A stretch of 12,851 bases of DNA, from the NCBI GenBank assembly GCA_947630345.1, contig CANRHF010000040.1:1-12851 (forward strand), in the 5' to 3' direction. Below the pieces are notes generated by a model, which saw nothing but the letters and a program-made list of their open reading frames with translations, searched no databases and was not told the origin of the DNA. Shown here one piece after another: positions 1-7,657 of this stretch. The translations under genes were made by a program, and so were the position numbers. Source of the DNA: an uncultured Oscillospiraceae bacterium. Its GTDB lineage: Bacteria; Bacillota; Clostridia; Oscillospirales; Oscillospiraceae. Every line of letters begins with the position of its first letter. Position 1 is the stretch's first letter.

Positions 1-59
1 TTGCAGTGGGCCTGGAGCTCCGGTATTCTCGCCGGGACCTGGGCGGGAAGGAGCGGCAA

Positions 60-1643
60 ATGATCCGTATTTCAGGCATCGCGCTGCCTCCCGGCCATGC
101 CCCCGAGGCGCCCCTTCACGAGGCTGCCCGGCTGCTCCGGCTGCCGCCGGCACAGATCTTGGAGAGCCGGATCGTCAAAAGGTCCGTTGACGCCCGGAAA
201 AAACCGGACGTGCGCCTGGTTTACACCCTGGATGTCCAGGTGGGGGAGCGGGAGGAGCAGATTCTCCGCCGCAGCGGCTGCCGCCGGGCCTCCATCGCCA
301 GGGACCCGGAGTATGTCCCGCCGGAGGCCTTGCCGCCGGGAGAGCGGCCGGTAGTGGTGGGCTTCGGCCCCGCCGGAATGTTTGCCGCCCTGATCCTGGC
401 CATGGCCGGCCAGCGGCCCTTGGTGCTGGAACGAGGCGAGGACGCTTTTGCACGGCGGGAGAAGGTAAGCCGGTTTTTCCAAACAGGTCATCTGGACCCG
501 GAGAGCAACGTCCAATTTGGGGAGGGCGGCGCCGGAACCTTTTCCGACGGAAAGCTGAACACCGGCGTCAACAATCCCCGGAGCCGCTGGATTCTGGAGC
601 GGCTGGTGGAGGCGGGCGCCCAGGCGGACATTCTCATCGACGCCAAGCCCCATGTCGGCACCGACGTGCTGGTGGAGGTGGTGCAAAATCTCCGCCGAAA
701 GATCGAGGGCTTGGGCGGGCAGGTCCGTTTTCGGGCCAAGGTAACGGGCTTTTCCGTAAAAAACGGCGCCCTGGCGGGCCTTCGCTTGGAGGGCGGCGAG
801 GAGATCCCCTGCCGCCGGGCGATTTTTGCCATCGGCCACAGCGCCCGGGACACCTACACCATGCTCTGGAACCTGGGGATTCCCATGGAGCCAAAACCCT
901 TTTCCATGGGCGTTCGCATCGAGCAGCTCCAAAGGACCATCGATCTTGCCCAGTACGGCAAGCTGGATTCCCGGCTTCCTCCGGCGGATTACAAGCTGGC
1001 GCGTCATCTGCCGGACCGGACGGTTTACACCTTCTGTATGTGTCCCGGCGGCTATGTGGTGGCCGCCGCCTCGGAGCCGGGGGGCGTGGTCACCAACGGT
1101 ATGAGCAACGCCGACCGGGCGGGAGAGAACGCCAACGCCGCCCTGCTGGTTTCGGTTTCTCCAAAAGACTTTCCCGGTACCGATCCCCTGGCGGGCATGC
1201 GGTGGCAGCGCTCCATCGAGGAGCGGGCCTTCGCCATTTCGGGGGGCTACCGGGCCCCGGCCCAGCGGGTGGGGGACTTTCTTGCGCGGCGGCCATCTAC
1301 AGGGCCGGGGAAGGTGCTGCCCACCTACCGGCCCGGGGTGGCTTGGGGAGACCTGCGCTTGGTTTTGCCGGAAATGATCTGCCAGGCCATGGCCCAGGCC
1401 CTGCCCCTGCTGGACGGCACGCTTTCCGGTTTCGCCGATCCCGACGGAGTGCTCACCGGCCCGGAGACCCGCAGCTCCGCTCCTGTGCGGCTCCTGCGGG
1501 GAGGGGACCGGCAGTCCGGCCTGGCGGGTCTTTACCCTGCTGGGGAGGGCGCCGGTTATGCCGGAGGCATCATCTCCGCCGCCATCGACGGGATCCTGTC
1601 CGCCGAGGCGGTTCTGGCGGCCATTAAAGAGGAACAGGTATAA
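60..1643 (+). CDS. FAD-dependent dehydrogenase, COG2509-like
   Basis: Predicted cytoplasmic flavoprotein of 527 residues, resembling the uncharacterised FAD-dependent dehydrogenases of COG2509; the substrate is unknown. An N-terminal region of about 95 residues precedes the dinucleotide-binding loop GFGPAGMFAA (101-110). A second conserved segment, FGEGGAGTFSDGKLNTG (153-169), is typical of this family. The C-terminus holds GLYPAGEGAGYAGG, the usual closing FAD contact of the HI0933/GidA-like fold. I chose the ATG at 60 because AAGGAG lies at 48-53, six bases upstream; an in-frame GTG at 6 has no such site. A reading frame entering from the left edge ends in a TGA at 61-63, giving an ATGA overlap, so the gene may be translationally coupled to an upstream gene. 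It ends at its own terminator. The family call is fairly sure; the reaction is not known. Confidence 0.85.
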   Translation: MIRISGIALPPGHAPEAPLHEAARLLRLPPAQILESRIVKRSVDARKKPDVRLVYTLDVQVGEREEQILRRSGCRRASIARDPEYVPPEALPPGERPVVVGFGPAGMFAALILAMAGQRPLVLERGEDAFARREKVSRFFQTGHLDPESNVQFGEGGAGTFSDGKLNTGVNNPRSRWILERLVEAGAQADILIDAKPHVGTDVLVEVVQNLRRKIEGLGGQVRFRAKVTGFSVKNGALAGLRLEGGEEIPCRRAIFAIGHSARDTYTMLWNLGIPMEPKPFSMGVRIEQLQRTIDLAQYGKLDSRLPPADYKLARHLPDRTVYTFCMCPGGYVVAAASEPGGVVTNGMSNADRAGENANAALLVSVSPKDFPGTDPLAGMRWQRSIEERAFAISGGYRAPAQRVGDFLARRPSTGPGKVLPTYRPGVAWGDLRLVLPEMICQAMAQALPLLDGTLSGFADPDGVLTGPETRSSAPVRLLRGGDRQSGLAGLYPAGEGAGYAGGIISAAIDGILSAEAVLAAIKEEQV

Positions 1644-1647
1644 ATTA

Positions 1648-1678
1648 GGCAAGGTATGGACTGCATACCTTGCCTTTT
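1648..1678 (+). terminator. Intrinsic terminator after the dehydrogenase
   Basis: A perfect 11-bp stem, GGCAAGGTATG (1648-1658) with CATACCTTGCC (1664-1674), has a 5-base loop and is followed by TTTT. It sits 4 bases past the dehydrogenase stop codon. It also abuts the stop codon of the leftward DUF1294 gene, so it may act in both directions, though the leftward side lacks a clean T-run. Confidence 0.88.
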
Positions 1679-1956
1679 CATGTGCCTTTAAACCCGCTGG
1701 CCGCCCAGCCCAGCAGGATAAGCTGGGCAATCAAAATTGCCGGGATGCCGACGGTAAACTTTTTGTGCAGGGTTTTGTGCCGGAACAGGTACATCCCCGC
1801 CAGGACCCCCACGCTGCCGCCGGCGGCTGCCACGCCCATCAGGGTGGCCTCCGGGATCCGCCAGCGTTTTTTCTGGGCCCGGCGCTTGTCCGCCAGCATA
1901 AGCAGGCACCCGGCGGCATTGATTACAAGCAGATAGATTCCAAAAAGCTGTTCCAT
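1678..1956 (-). CDS. DUF1294 family small membrane protein
   Basis: A 92-residue membrane protein with three predicted helices (about 4-22, 38-57 and 69-87). The cytosolic-looking stretch ADKRRAQKKRWRIPEATL (22-39) and the segment GMYLFRHKTLHKKF (54-67) match the DUF1294 signature: DKxxA, WRIPE, a glycine-rich helix, and HKTxHxKF. The function of the family is unknown. The ATG has a leftward AAAGGAA site about 9 bases upstream. The gene runs opposite to its neighbours, and its start lies 29 bases from the start of the divergent lipoprotein gene, so any promoter must lie inside that gene's 5' end. Length and motifs fit a complete family member. Confidence 0.85.
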   Translation of the reverse strand: MEQLFGIYLLVINAAGCLLMLADKRRAQKKRWRIPEATLMGVAAAGGSVGVLAGMYLFRHKTLHKKFTVGIPAILIAQLILLGWAASGFKGT

Positions 1957-1985
1957 ATTTCAATTCCTTTCTGGAGGGGTGTCTT

Positions 1986-2477
1986 GTGAAAAAAGTCCTT
2001 GTCATACTGCTTCTGGCGGCGGCGCTGTGCGGCTGCCAAAACAAAGAGACCTTTGAGACTGTTGACGATGTGTATGAAATCCCCGCTCCGGCGCCCATGG
2101 GCAGGGTGATGCTGGTGCTGCCCGGAGACGCCGCCGCCATGACCATGGACGGCGACCAAACAGATCAGCTCTATTTCTGCGGAGACGCCGTGATCACGGT
2201 GCAAATCCTGGAGTCCGGGGACCTGAACCGAACCATCCGTGCCGTCACCGGCTTTGAGCGGGACGCCCTGACCGTGGTGCAGACCGAGGAAGAGGAGCTG
2301 ACCCGCTACGACTTTGTGTGGCACGCCGCCGGGGAGGGAGGCGATGAGCTGGGCAAGGCCGCCGTTCTGGACGACGGAAACTACCACTATGTTCTCTCCG
2401 TCATGGCTCCCGCCGACCAAGCCGGTTCCCTGACGGAAAAGTGGGGCGAGATGTTCAGCACCTTCTACGTTGTCTGA
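1986..2477 (+). CDS. Predicted lipoprotein of unknown function
   Basis: I do not recognise the family of this 163-residue protein. The N-terminus MKKVLVILLLAAALCGC is a lipoprotein signal peptide: two lysines, a hydrophobic core, and a lipobox LCGC with Cys17 as the likely lipidated residue (Cys at -2 is less usual). Residues 18-163 look like one soluble, acidic, beta-rich extracytoplasmic domain with a second region rich in glutamate (EEEEL). The start is GTG at 1986, preceded by GGAGG at 1973-1977, 8 bases upstream. The last 13 bases overlap the tail of the convergent WYL regulator, and no terminator separates them. The mature protein should face the outside of the membrane. Its role cannot be inferred from context, since the neighbours belong to unrelated processes. 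Confidence 0.75.
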   Translation: MKKVLVILLLAAALCGCQNKETFETVDDVYEIPAPAPMGRVMLVLPGDAAAMTMDGDQTDQLYFCGDAVITVQILESGDLNRTIRAVTGFERDALTVVQTEEEELTRYDFVWHAAGEGGDELGKAAVLDDGNYHYVLSVMAPADQAGSLTEKWGEMFSTFYVV

Positions 2478-3454
2478 TATTGCGCCAGGGTCTGCCGACA
2501 CAGATCCTGGCATTTTTCCGCTACCTCCGGCGGATGGAGGATCTTTGCCTTGTCCCCGAAGCCGATGACCCAGCTCAGAAACATGGGAGACACCGCCACC
2601 CGCACGGTGAAGTGAAAATGCACGCCGTCCTCCTGGGGAATCAGCATGGTGTCCTTCCCGAACCGGTCTACCACCACGTTCAGCAGATCCCGGTGGAAGG
2701 ACATTTTGACGTCTGTCGTTTCCCCGGCAAACATCTGGAACAGCCGGTTGGCGTGTTCATAGAGGGCCTGGCCGGTGAGCTCCGGGCAGGGCTTCCGCGG
2801 CTCCGACAGGAGCCGGATCTGGCTCATCCGGTCCACCCGGTAGGAGGTAATGCCGTGGCGATCCGACAGGGCCAGAAGATAGCAGTTCTCATTGTCCTGG
2901 CACAGACCGTAGGGGCTGGCGGTGTATTCCCGGTCCCGGTAACGGCGGACAGCGCCGTAATCCCAGTCGAAATAGCGGAAAGCGATCTGTTTCCCCTGGA
3001 CAATGGCCTCCTGAATGGCGTCCACGTTGTAGTAAATGGACTCGTTCATGCTCTTGACCCGGCCGGAAACCAGGACGTTGCGGCGCATCAGGCGGGCGTC
3101 GTGTTCGTTGCACAGGCTGCACAGCTTGGCAATCAGCTCCCGGGATTTTTTCTCTGTCAGAAAGCGGCTGGACTGGACCGCGTCGATGAGCAGCTTCAGC
3201 TCCGGCAGCTGGAAATTGCCGGAGGCGATGTAATAGCCCCCATTTTTTCCGGGGATGGAGAGAATGTCGACGTCAAAATCCGTCAAAGCCGCCACGTCGG
3301 CGTACACCGTTTTGCGGTCGCAGGAGATCCCGTGATCCCGTTCCAGCATTTCCAGCAGCTCCGCCGCCCGCACCGGATGCCCGGCGTGGGAATTTTTCCG
3401 CAGATAGTCCAAAATATAGAGAATACGCAGCCTTGGGTTGTCCGCTCCCGGCAT
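2465..3454 (-). CDS. WYL-domain transcriptional regulator
   Basis: A 329-residue DNA-binding regulator of the YafY/PafBC type. The N-terminal winged helix-turn-helix spans about 8-75, including AAELLEMLERDHGISCDRKTVYADV-like recognition residues and the wing IPGKNGGYYI (67-76). The WYL domain lies around 140-215: YNVDAIQEAI, the QIAFRYFDWDY strand (156-166), SPYGLCQDNENCYLLAL and SYRVDRMSQI. Here NCYLLA replaces the canonical W-Y-L triplet. A C-terminal WCX-like extension runs from about 245 to 329. WYL domains are known in some families to sense nucleic acids or small ligands. The ATG at 3454 has GGGAGG (complement of 3463-3468) 8 bases upstream; a longer in-frame version starting at 3481 lacks a comparable site. 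It is divergent from nfo, which suggests it controls nfo, itself, or both. Confidence 0.87.
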   Translation of the reverse strand: MPGADNPRLRILYILDYLRKNSHAGHPVRAAELLEMLERDHGISCDRKTVYADVAALTDFDVDILSIPGKNGGYYIASGNFQLPELKLLIDAVQSSRFLTEKKSRELIAKLCSLCNEHDARLMRRNVLVSGRVKSMNESIYYNVDAIQEAIVQGKQIAFRYFDWDYGAVRRYRDREYTASPYGLCQDNENCYLLALSDRHGITSYRVDRMSQIRLLSEPRKPCPELTGQALYEHANRLFQMFAGETTDVKMSFHRDLLNVVVDRFGKDTMLIPQEDGVHFHFTVRVAVSPMFLSWVIGFGDKAKILHPPEVAEKCQDLCRQTLAQYQTT

Positions 3455-3517
3455 ATTGATCGCCTCCCGTATTAGTACCATAAAGCGCGGCGAAAGAGTG
3501 ATCGCTTTGCTACCGCT

Positions 3518-3526
3518 ATTATAGCA
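3518..3526 (-). promoter_or_regulatory. Extended -10 promoter of the WYL regulator
   Basis: On the minus strand the sequence reads TGCTATAAT: a perfect TATAAT (complement of 3518-3523) with the TGn extension (3524-3526). The -35 position 17 bases upstream reads only CTTTTC, so the promoter probably relies on the extended -10. It lies 64 bases before the regulator's ATG. Confidence 0.7.
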
Positions 3527-3536
3527 CATCCGGTGC
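3524..3536. promoter_or_regulatory. Possible operator, GCAC-N5-GTGC
   Basis: An inverted repeat, GCAC (3524-3527) and GTGC (3533-3536), with a 5-base centre. It touches the -10 of the leftward promoter and lies just behind the -35 of the rightward nfo promoter. A repressor here could control both genes. The arms are short, so chance is a real alternative. Confidence 0.25.
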
Positions 3537-3552
3537 AAAAGAAAAGGAAAAT

Positions 3553-3581
3553 TTGCGTTTTGTGCTGAAATGTGGTACAAT
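3553..3581 (+). promoter_or_regulatory. Promoter of nfo
   Basis: TTGCGT (3553-3558), a 17-base spacer, then TACAAT (3576-3581) with a TGG extension just before it. This fits a SigA-type extended -10 promoter. It starts transcription roughly 25 bases before the nfo ATG and leaves room for the AGGAGG site at about 3599-3604. Confidence 0.72.
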
Positions 3582-3613
3582 AACAAAAATCCTTTCCCAG
3601 GAGGAGATCCGCC

Positions 3614-4444
3614 ATGTATTTGGGATGCCATCTTTCTGCCTCTAAAGGAATGCTTTCCATGGTTCAAACCGCCCGCTCCATTGGAGCGAACACCTTCGCC
3701 TATTTCACCCGGAATCCCCGAGGCAGCCGGGCCAAGCGGGAGGACCCGGCGGACGTCCAGGCCGCCGGAGAGGCCATGGCGGCGCTCTCCTTTGGCCCAC
3801 TGGTTGCCCACGGGTCCTATACCATGAACCTTTCCACGGCGGACCCGGAGGACCGGGCCTTCGCCGCGTCGGTGCTGGCGGAGGATCTGGCCCGAGTGGC
3901 GGTGCTTCCGGGAAATTTCTACAATTTTCACCCCGGCAGCCATGTGGGCCAGGGTACCCAGATCGGTATCGAACAGGTGGCGGATGCCCTTCGGGCCGCC
4001 ATGGCGCCGGTCTACCCCGTGACGGTGCTGCTGGAAACCATGGCGGGAAAGGGCAGCGAGCTGGGCGGCCGCTTTGAGGAGCTGCGGGCCATCCTGGACG
4101 CGGTAGGTAGGAATGATTTGGGGGTCTGCCTGGACACCTGCCATGTCTGGGATGCGGGCTATGACATTCAAAACCATCTGGACGCGGTTTTGGCGGAATT
4201 TGACCGGATCATCGGTCTGGACAGGCTCAAGGCCCTTCATCTCAACGACTCCAAAAACCCCCTGGGCAGCCGGAAGGACCGCCATGCCCGCATCGGAGAG
4301 GGGTATCTGGGTATCGAGACCTTCCGGGCGGTGGTGCGCCACCCCGCGCTCAAGAATCTACCCATGATCCTGGAGACTCCCAACGAGCTTCCCGGATATC
4401 AGGCGGAGATCCAGCTGCTCCGTGGATTGGACACAAAATCTTAA
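3614..4444 (+). CDS. nfo: Endonuclease IV (AP endonuclease)
   Basis: A zinc-dependent apurinic/apyrimidinic endonuclease that cuts DNA 5' to abasic sites in base excision repair. The 276-residue length is normal. All nine metal ligands known for the E. coli enzyme can be placed: H66 (VAHGSY), H106 (NFHPGSH), E141 (LLETMAG), D174 and H177 (VCLDTCHVWDAGYD), H209 (ALHLNDSKN), D222 and H224 (RKDRHARIGEG), and E254 (MILETP). The N-terminus LGCHLSASKGM is the usual LGxHxSxxGG motif in variant form. ATG at 3614 follows AGGAGGAG by about 8 bases. The gene has its own promoter and is divergent from a WYL regulator. No terminator follows, so transcripts may run into the cell-wall operon 72 bases downstream. 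Confidence 0.95.
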   Translation: MYLGCHLSASKGMLSMVQTARSIGANTFAYFTRNPRGSRAKREDPADVQAAGEAMAALSFGPLVAHGSYTMNLSTADPEDRAFAASVLAEDLARVAVLPGNFYNFHPGSHVGQGTQIGIEQVADALRAAMAPVYPVTVLLETMAGKGSELGGRFEELRAILDAVGRNDLGVCLDTCHVWDAGYDIQNHLDAVLAEFDRIIGLDRLKALHLNDSKNPLGSRKDRHARIGEGYLGIETFRAVVRHPALKNLPMILETPNELPGYQAEIQLLRGLDTKS

Positions 4445-4466
4445 AGAAATCTTATAGAATCGTTTC

Positions 4467-4495
4467 TTGACAAATCCGCACCCAGTGTGTATGTT
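4467..4495 (+). promoter_or_regulatory. SigA-type promoter of the FHA-SEDS operon
   Basis: A perfect -35 TTGACA (4467-4472), a 17-base spacer, and a -10 TATGTT (4490-4495, four of six consensus bases). It lies in the nfo-SEDS gap, and the AAAGGAGG ribosome site follows immediately. This suggests vegetative expression, independent of nfo. Confidence 0.72.
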
Positions 4496-4516
4496 TAGGA
4501 AAAAGGAGGTGGGAGC

Positions 4517-6244
4517 GTGGAACTGCTGAGGGAATTTGTCCGGTCCCTGACCCAAATGCCGCAAAGTTATGTAAACGTATATATGGCTTTTCTCCGCTAC
4601 GCCGCTCCCATGCTGGCATTGGTCCTGCTGCTGCGGTGCGCTGTGCCGCTGCTCAGCTTCCGGCGGGAGCCGGAGATCTGGGCGTGGCTCTGCGTTCGGG
4701 GCGGGGAGAAGCTGCCCATCACCCACTGGGAAAACGTCATTGGCAGGAGCAAGCTCAGCGATATTGTGATCTCCTTATCCACGGTTTCCCGGAACCACGC
4801 GGTGCTGACCCGGTATGATGACGGCAGCTGGACCATCTCGGATACCGCTTCCAGCGGCGGCGTGCGGGTCAACGGCCGGAAGGTGTCCATCTGCGCCTTG
4901 GAACCGGAGGATGTGATCTCCATCGGGGGCCTGGAAATGACCCTGGAGCCCATATCTCGGCAGCAGGAGCAGCGCCTTGCCCAGTTGCGCACCAAGGCCG
5001 CTTCGATTTGGAGCAGCCTTGGAAATGTGCTGCTGCTGTCCATTTTCCAATTCCTGATCGCGGTGTCCTATGCCATGGCGGGCGTGGAGCATATCGGCAC
5101 GGTCCTGATGGGCTTTGCCGGGATCTTCCTGTGCCAGTGGATACTGCTGATCTTTTACTGCTGCATCCGCCGGGCGTCCTTTGAGGTGGAGACCGTGGCC
5201 TTCTTCCTGTGTACCATGGGCATGGCGGTGATCGCCGCCACGGTGCCGGAGGAGGCTGTCAAGCAGCTCATCGCCATGATCTTAGGCGTCGCGGTGTTTC
5301 TGGGAGTCGGTTGGTCCCTGCGGGACCTGGAACGGGCCAAAAAGATCCGCTACCTGGCGGCCATCGCCGGGATTGGCTTCCTGCTGATCACCCTGGTCTT
5401 TGGCGTGACCTACAACGGCGCCCGGAACTGGCTGCGGATTGGTTCTCTGTCCATTCAGCCCTCGGAGCTGACCAAGGTCTGCTTCGTCTTTGTGGGAGCC
5501 TCCACCATGGACCGAATCATGAACAAGCGGAACCTGATCCTGTTTATCGCCTATTCCGCTCTTCTCTGCGTGTGCCTGGCGATCATGAACGACTTCGGCA
5601 CCGCTTTGATTTTCTTCTGCGCCTTTTTGATCGTGGCCTACCTCCGCTCCGGCAGCATTGGCACCATCGCCCTGGCAATTTCTTCTCTGGTTTTTGCCGG
5701 GGTAGTGGCGGTGCGGATCGCCCCCCATGCCCTCCGGCGCTTTGCCATCTGGCGGCACATCTGGGAGGACACCTTGGACGCCGGCTACCAGCAGACCCAG
5801 GCTCTGATGTGTATGGCCTCCGGCGGCTTCTTCGGCCTGGGCCCCGGCAAGGGCTGGATGAAATACCTCTTCGCCTCGGAATCCGACATGGTTTTCGCCA
5901 CCGTCACCGAGGAATGGGGTCTGGTGATGGCGGTGCTGACCATTTTGGCGGTGGTGGCCCTGGCGCTGTTCGCCCTTCGGTCCGCGGCGGTGAGCCGCAG
6001 CGGATTTTACACCATCGGCGCCTGCACGGCGGCGGGTATTTTACTGATCCAGGTGATCCTCAACGCCTTGGGCACTGTGGATATCGTGCCCCTCACCGGC
6101 GTGACCTTCCCGTTTTTGTCCAACGGCGGCTCCAGCATGATCTGTACCTGGGGCCTCCTGGCCTTTGTCAAGGCGGCGGACACCCGGCAGAACGCCAGCT
6201 TCGCCGTGCCGCTGCACCGGAAGAGGGGGGACGAGGATGAATAG
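4517..6244 (+). CDS. FHA domain-SEDS (FtsW/RodA/SpoVE) fusion protein
   Basis: A 575-residue membrane protein predicted to polymerise lipid II into glycan strands with its partner transpeptidase. Order of parts: one helix at about 27-47; a cytosolic FHA domain at about 55-145 with GRSKLSD (76-82), VSRNHA (90-95) and RVNG (117-120), so the phosphothreonine-binding Arg, Ser, His and Asn are kept; a charged linker; then the SEDS domain from about 167 with many helices. SEDS hallmarks are NGARNWLRIGSLSIQPSEL (300-318), NDFGTAL (358-364), ESDMVFATVTEEWGL (455-469) with D457 at the position of the catalytic Asp of RodA/FtsW, and LTGVTFPFLSNGGSS (526-540). The GTG start follows AGGAGG by about 7 bases. 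It overlaps the PBP gene by 8 bases. The FHA part implies control by a Ser/Thr kinase that is not in this window. Confidence 0.93.
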   Translation: MELLREFVRSLTQMPQSYVNVYMAFLRYAAPMLALVLLLRCAVPLLSFRREPEIWAWLCVRGGEKLPITHWENVIGRSKLSDIVISLSTVSRNHAVLTRYDDGSWTISDTASSGGVRVNGRKVSICALEPEDVISIGGLEMTLEPISRQQEQRLAQLRTKAASIWSSLGNVLLLSIFQFLIAVSYAMAGVEHIGTVLMGFAGIFLCQWILLIFYCCIRRASFEVETVAFFLCTMGMAVIAATVPEEAVKQLIAMILGVAVFLGVGWSLRDLERAKKIRYLAAIAGIGFLLITLVFGVTYNGARNWLRIGSLSIQPSELTKVCFVFVGASTMDRIMNKRNLILFIAYSALLCVCLAIMNDFGTALIFFCAFLIVAYLRSGSIGTIALAISSLVFAGVVAVRIAPHALRRFAIWRHIWEDTLDAGYQQTQALMCMASGGFFGLGPGKGWMKYLFASESDMVFATVTEEWGLVMAVLTILAVVALALFALRSAAVSRSGFYTIGACTAAGILLIQVILNALGTVDIVPLTGVTFPFLSNGGSSMICTWGLLAFVKAADTRQNASFAVPLHRKRGDEDE

Positions 6245-7616
6245 AATCGCCCGCCGGGCTTTGGCCCTGCTGCTGCTGACCTTCGCCCTGCTGTTTGGGC
6301 TGTGCTTCTTCCTGTGGGAATATGTGACCCAGGCCGGCCAGTGGGTGATGCACCCCGGTTCTCCCCATGTCTATGACGAGGGACGCCTGGCCTCCGGAAT
6401 CCTGACGGACCGGTCCGGGGAGCCGCTTTTGGACCTTTCCGGGGGCAGGACCTACCATAGTGACCCCCTGACCCGCCGCTCCACCCTCCACTGGCTGGGG
6501 GACCGGGAGGGGAACATCAGTACGCCCTTGTACGGCTATTACGCCTTGACCATGACCGGCTACGACCTGGTCAACGGGCTGTATCACTACGGCTCCCAGC
6601 CCGCGCAGATGCGGCTGACCCTGTCCGCCCAGGCGCAGAATGCCGCCCTGGAGGCCATGGACGGCCGCCGGGGCACCATCGCTGTGTACAATTACAAAAC
6701 GGGGGCGCTGCTGTGTGCCATTTCCACCCCCACCTTTGATCCGAACAACGTGCCGGACATTGCCGGGGACACCACCGGGGCCTATGAGGGCGCCTACCTG
6801 AACCGGTTTTTGCAGGTCAGCTATGTGCCCGGCTCCATTTTTAAGATCGTGACCCTGTCCGCGGCCCTGGACAGCGTTCCGGACATTCTGGACCACACCT
6901 TTACCTGTACCGGGGTCTATGAGATGGAGGGCGGGGAAGTGACCTGCGAGCGGGCCCACGGGGAGCAGGATCTGGAAACCGCTTTCGCCAACTCCTGCAA
7001 CTGCGCCTTTGCCCAGGTGATGGAGTTGCTGGGCGGCGACACGCTGGAGCGGTATGTGAAGCAGCTGGGCATTTTGGAGCCGGTCTCCTTTGACGGCTTC
7101 ACCTCCGAATCGGGCAATTTCGACATTCAGAACGCCGCCCCGGTGCAGATCGCCTGGAGCGGCATCGGCCAGCACAAGGATCTGATCAATCCCTGCCGCT
7201 ACCTTTCCTTTGTGGGCGCGGTGGCCAACGGGGGGGCCGGGGTGCTGCCCCACCTGGTGGACAGGGTGGAGTTGGGGGGCAGGGAGGTTTACACCGCCCA
7301 GCCCCAGCGGGAGGACCGGATCCTCTCCATCCAGCTGGCCAAAACGCTCCAGGACTATATGCGCAACAACGTGGCGACCAACTACGGGGACGAAAATTTC
7401 CCGGGCCTTACCGTCTGCGCCAAGTCCGGCACCGGCGAGGTGGGCTCGGAGCGGCGGCCCAACGCCATGTTCACCGGCTTCGTCATGGATGAAGAATACC
7501 CCCTGGCCTTTTTCGTCGCCGTGGAGGACGGCGGCTATGGCAGCCAAGTCTGCGTTCCCATCATTTCCCAGGTCCTGGCGGTCTGCAAGGAAGTCCTGGA
7601 CGCCGATCCGTTCTAA
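6237..7616 (+). CDS. Short class B penicillin-binding protein (PbpA-like)
   Basis: A 459-residue D,D-transpeptidase that should crosslink peptidoglycan outside the membrane, paired with the upstream SEDS glycosyltransferase. One N-terminal helix (about 8-28) anchors it. A short pedestal follows, much smaller than in PBP2 or SpoVD and resembling actinobacterial PbpA: GILTDRSGEPLL (54-65), then ALTMTGYDLVNGL (103-115). The catalytic motifs are SxxK at S200-K203 (VPGSIFKI), SxN at S253-N255 (ANSCNCAF), and KSGT at 396-399 (AKSGTGE). All are intact, so it should be active and beta-lactam binding. The ATG at 6237 lies within the end of the upstream gene, preceded by a GAGGGGGG site, which suggests coupled translation. 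It could serve elongation, division or the spore cortex; the sequence alone does not decide. Confidence 0.93.
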   Translation: MNRIARRALALLLLTFALLFGLCFFLWEYVTQAGQWVMHPGSPHVYDEGRLASGILTDRSGEPLLDLSGGRTYHSDPLTRRSTLHWLGDREGNISTPLYGYYALTMTGYDLVNGLYHYGSQPAQMRLTLSAQAQNAALEAMDGRRGTIAVYNYKTGALLCAISTPTFDPNNVPDIAGDTTGAYEGAYLNRFLQVSYVPGSIFKIVTLSAALDSVPDILDHTFTCTGVYEMEGGEVTCERAHGEQDLETAFANSCNCAFAQVMELLGGDTLERYVKQLGILEPVSFDGFTSESGNFDIQNAAPVQIAWSGIGQHKDLINPCRYLSFVGAVANGGAGVLPHLVDRVELGGREVYTAQPQREDRILSIQLAKTLQDYMRNNVATNYGDENFPGLTVCAKSGTGEVGSERRPNAMFTGFVMDEEYPLAFFVAVEDGGYGSQVCVPIISQVLAVCKEVLDADPF

Positions 7617-7622
7617 TCGATG

Positions 7623-7653
7623 CCACCCCCGCGTACAATGGGCACGGGGGTGG
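7623..7653 (+). promoter_or_regulatory. GC-rich hairpin covering a ribosome binding site
   Basis: A perfect 9-bp stem, CCACCCCCG (7623-7631) and CGGGGGTGG (7645-7653), with a 13-base loop. The right arm contains the GGGGG ribosome site of the following small gene. There is no T-run after it (TATTATG follows), so it is a poor terminator. In readthrough RNA from the PBP gene it would hide the ribosome site. Confidence 0.5.
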
Positions 7654-7657
7654 TATT

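Noticed and set aside
1..63. Tail of an upstream gene in frame 1, ending in TGA at 61-63
   Set aside because: Only 20 codons are visible and nothing identifies them. The ATGA overlap makes it plausible, but it cannot be supported as a gene.
72..1730. Long open frame on the minus strand across the dehydrogenase
   Set aside because: A shadow frame common in GC-rich coding DNA; no motif, and the plus-strand gene is clear.
3455..4342. N-terminal extension of the WYL regulator into nfo
   Set aside because: The frame is open, but the helix-turn-helix starts right after the ATG at 3454, which has its own ribosome site and promoter; the extension is antisense to nfo.
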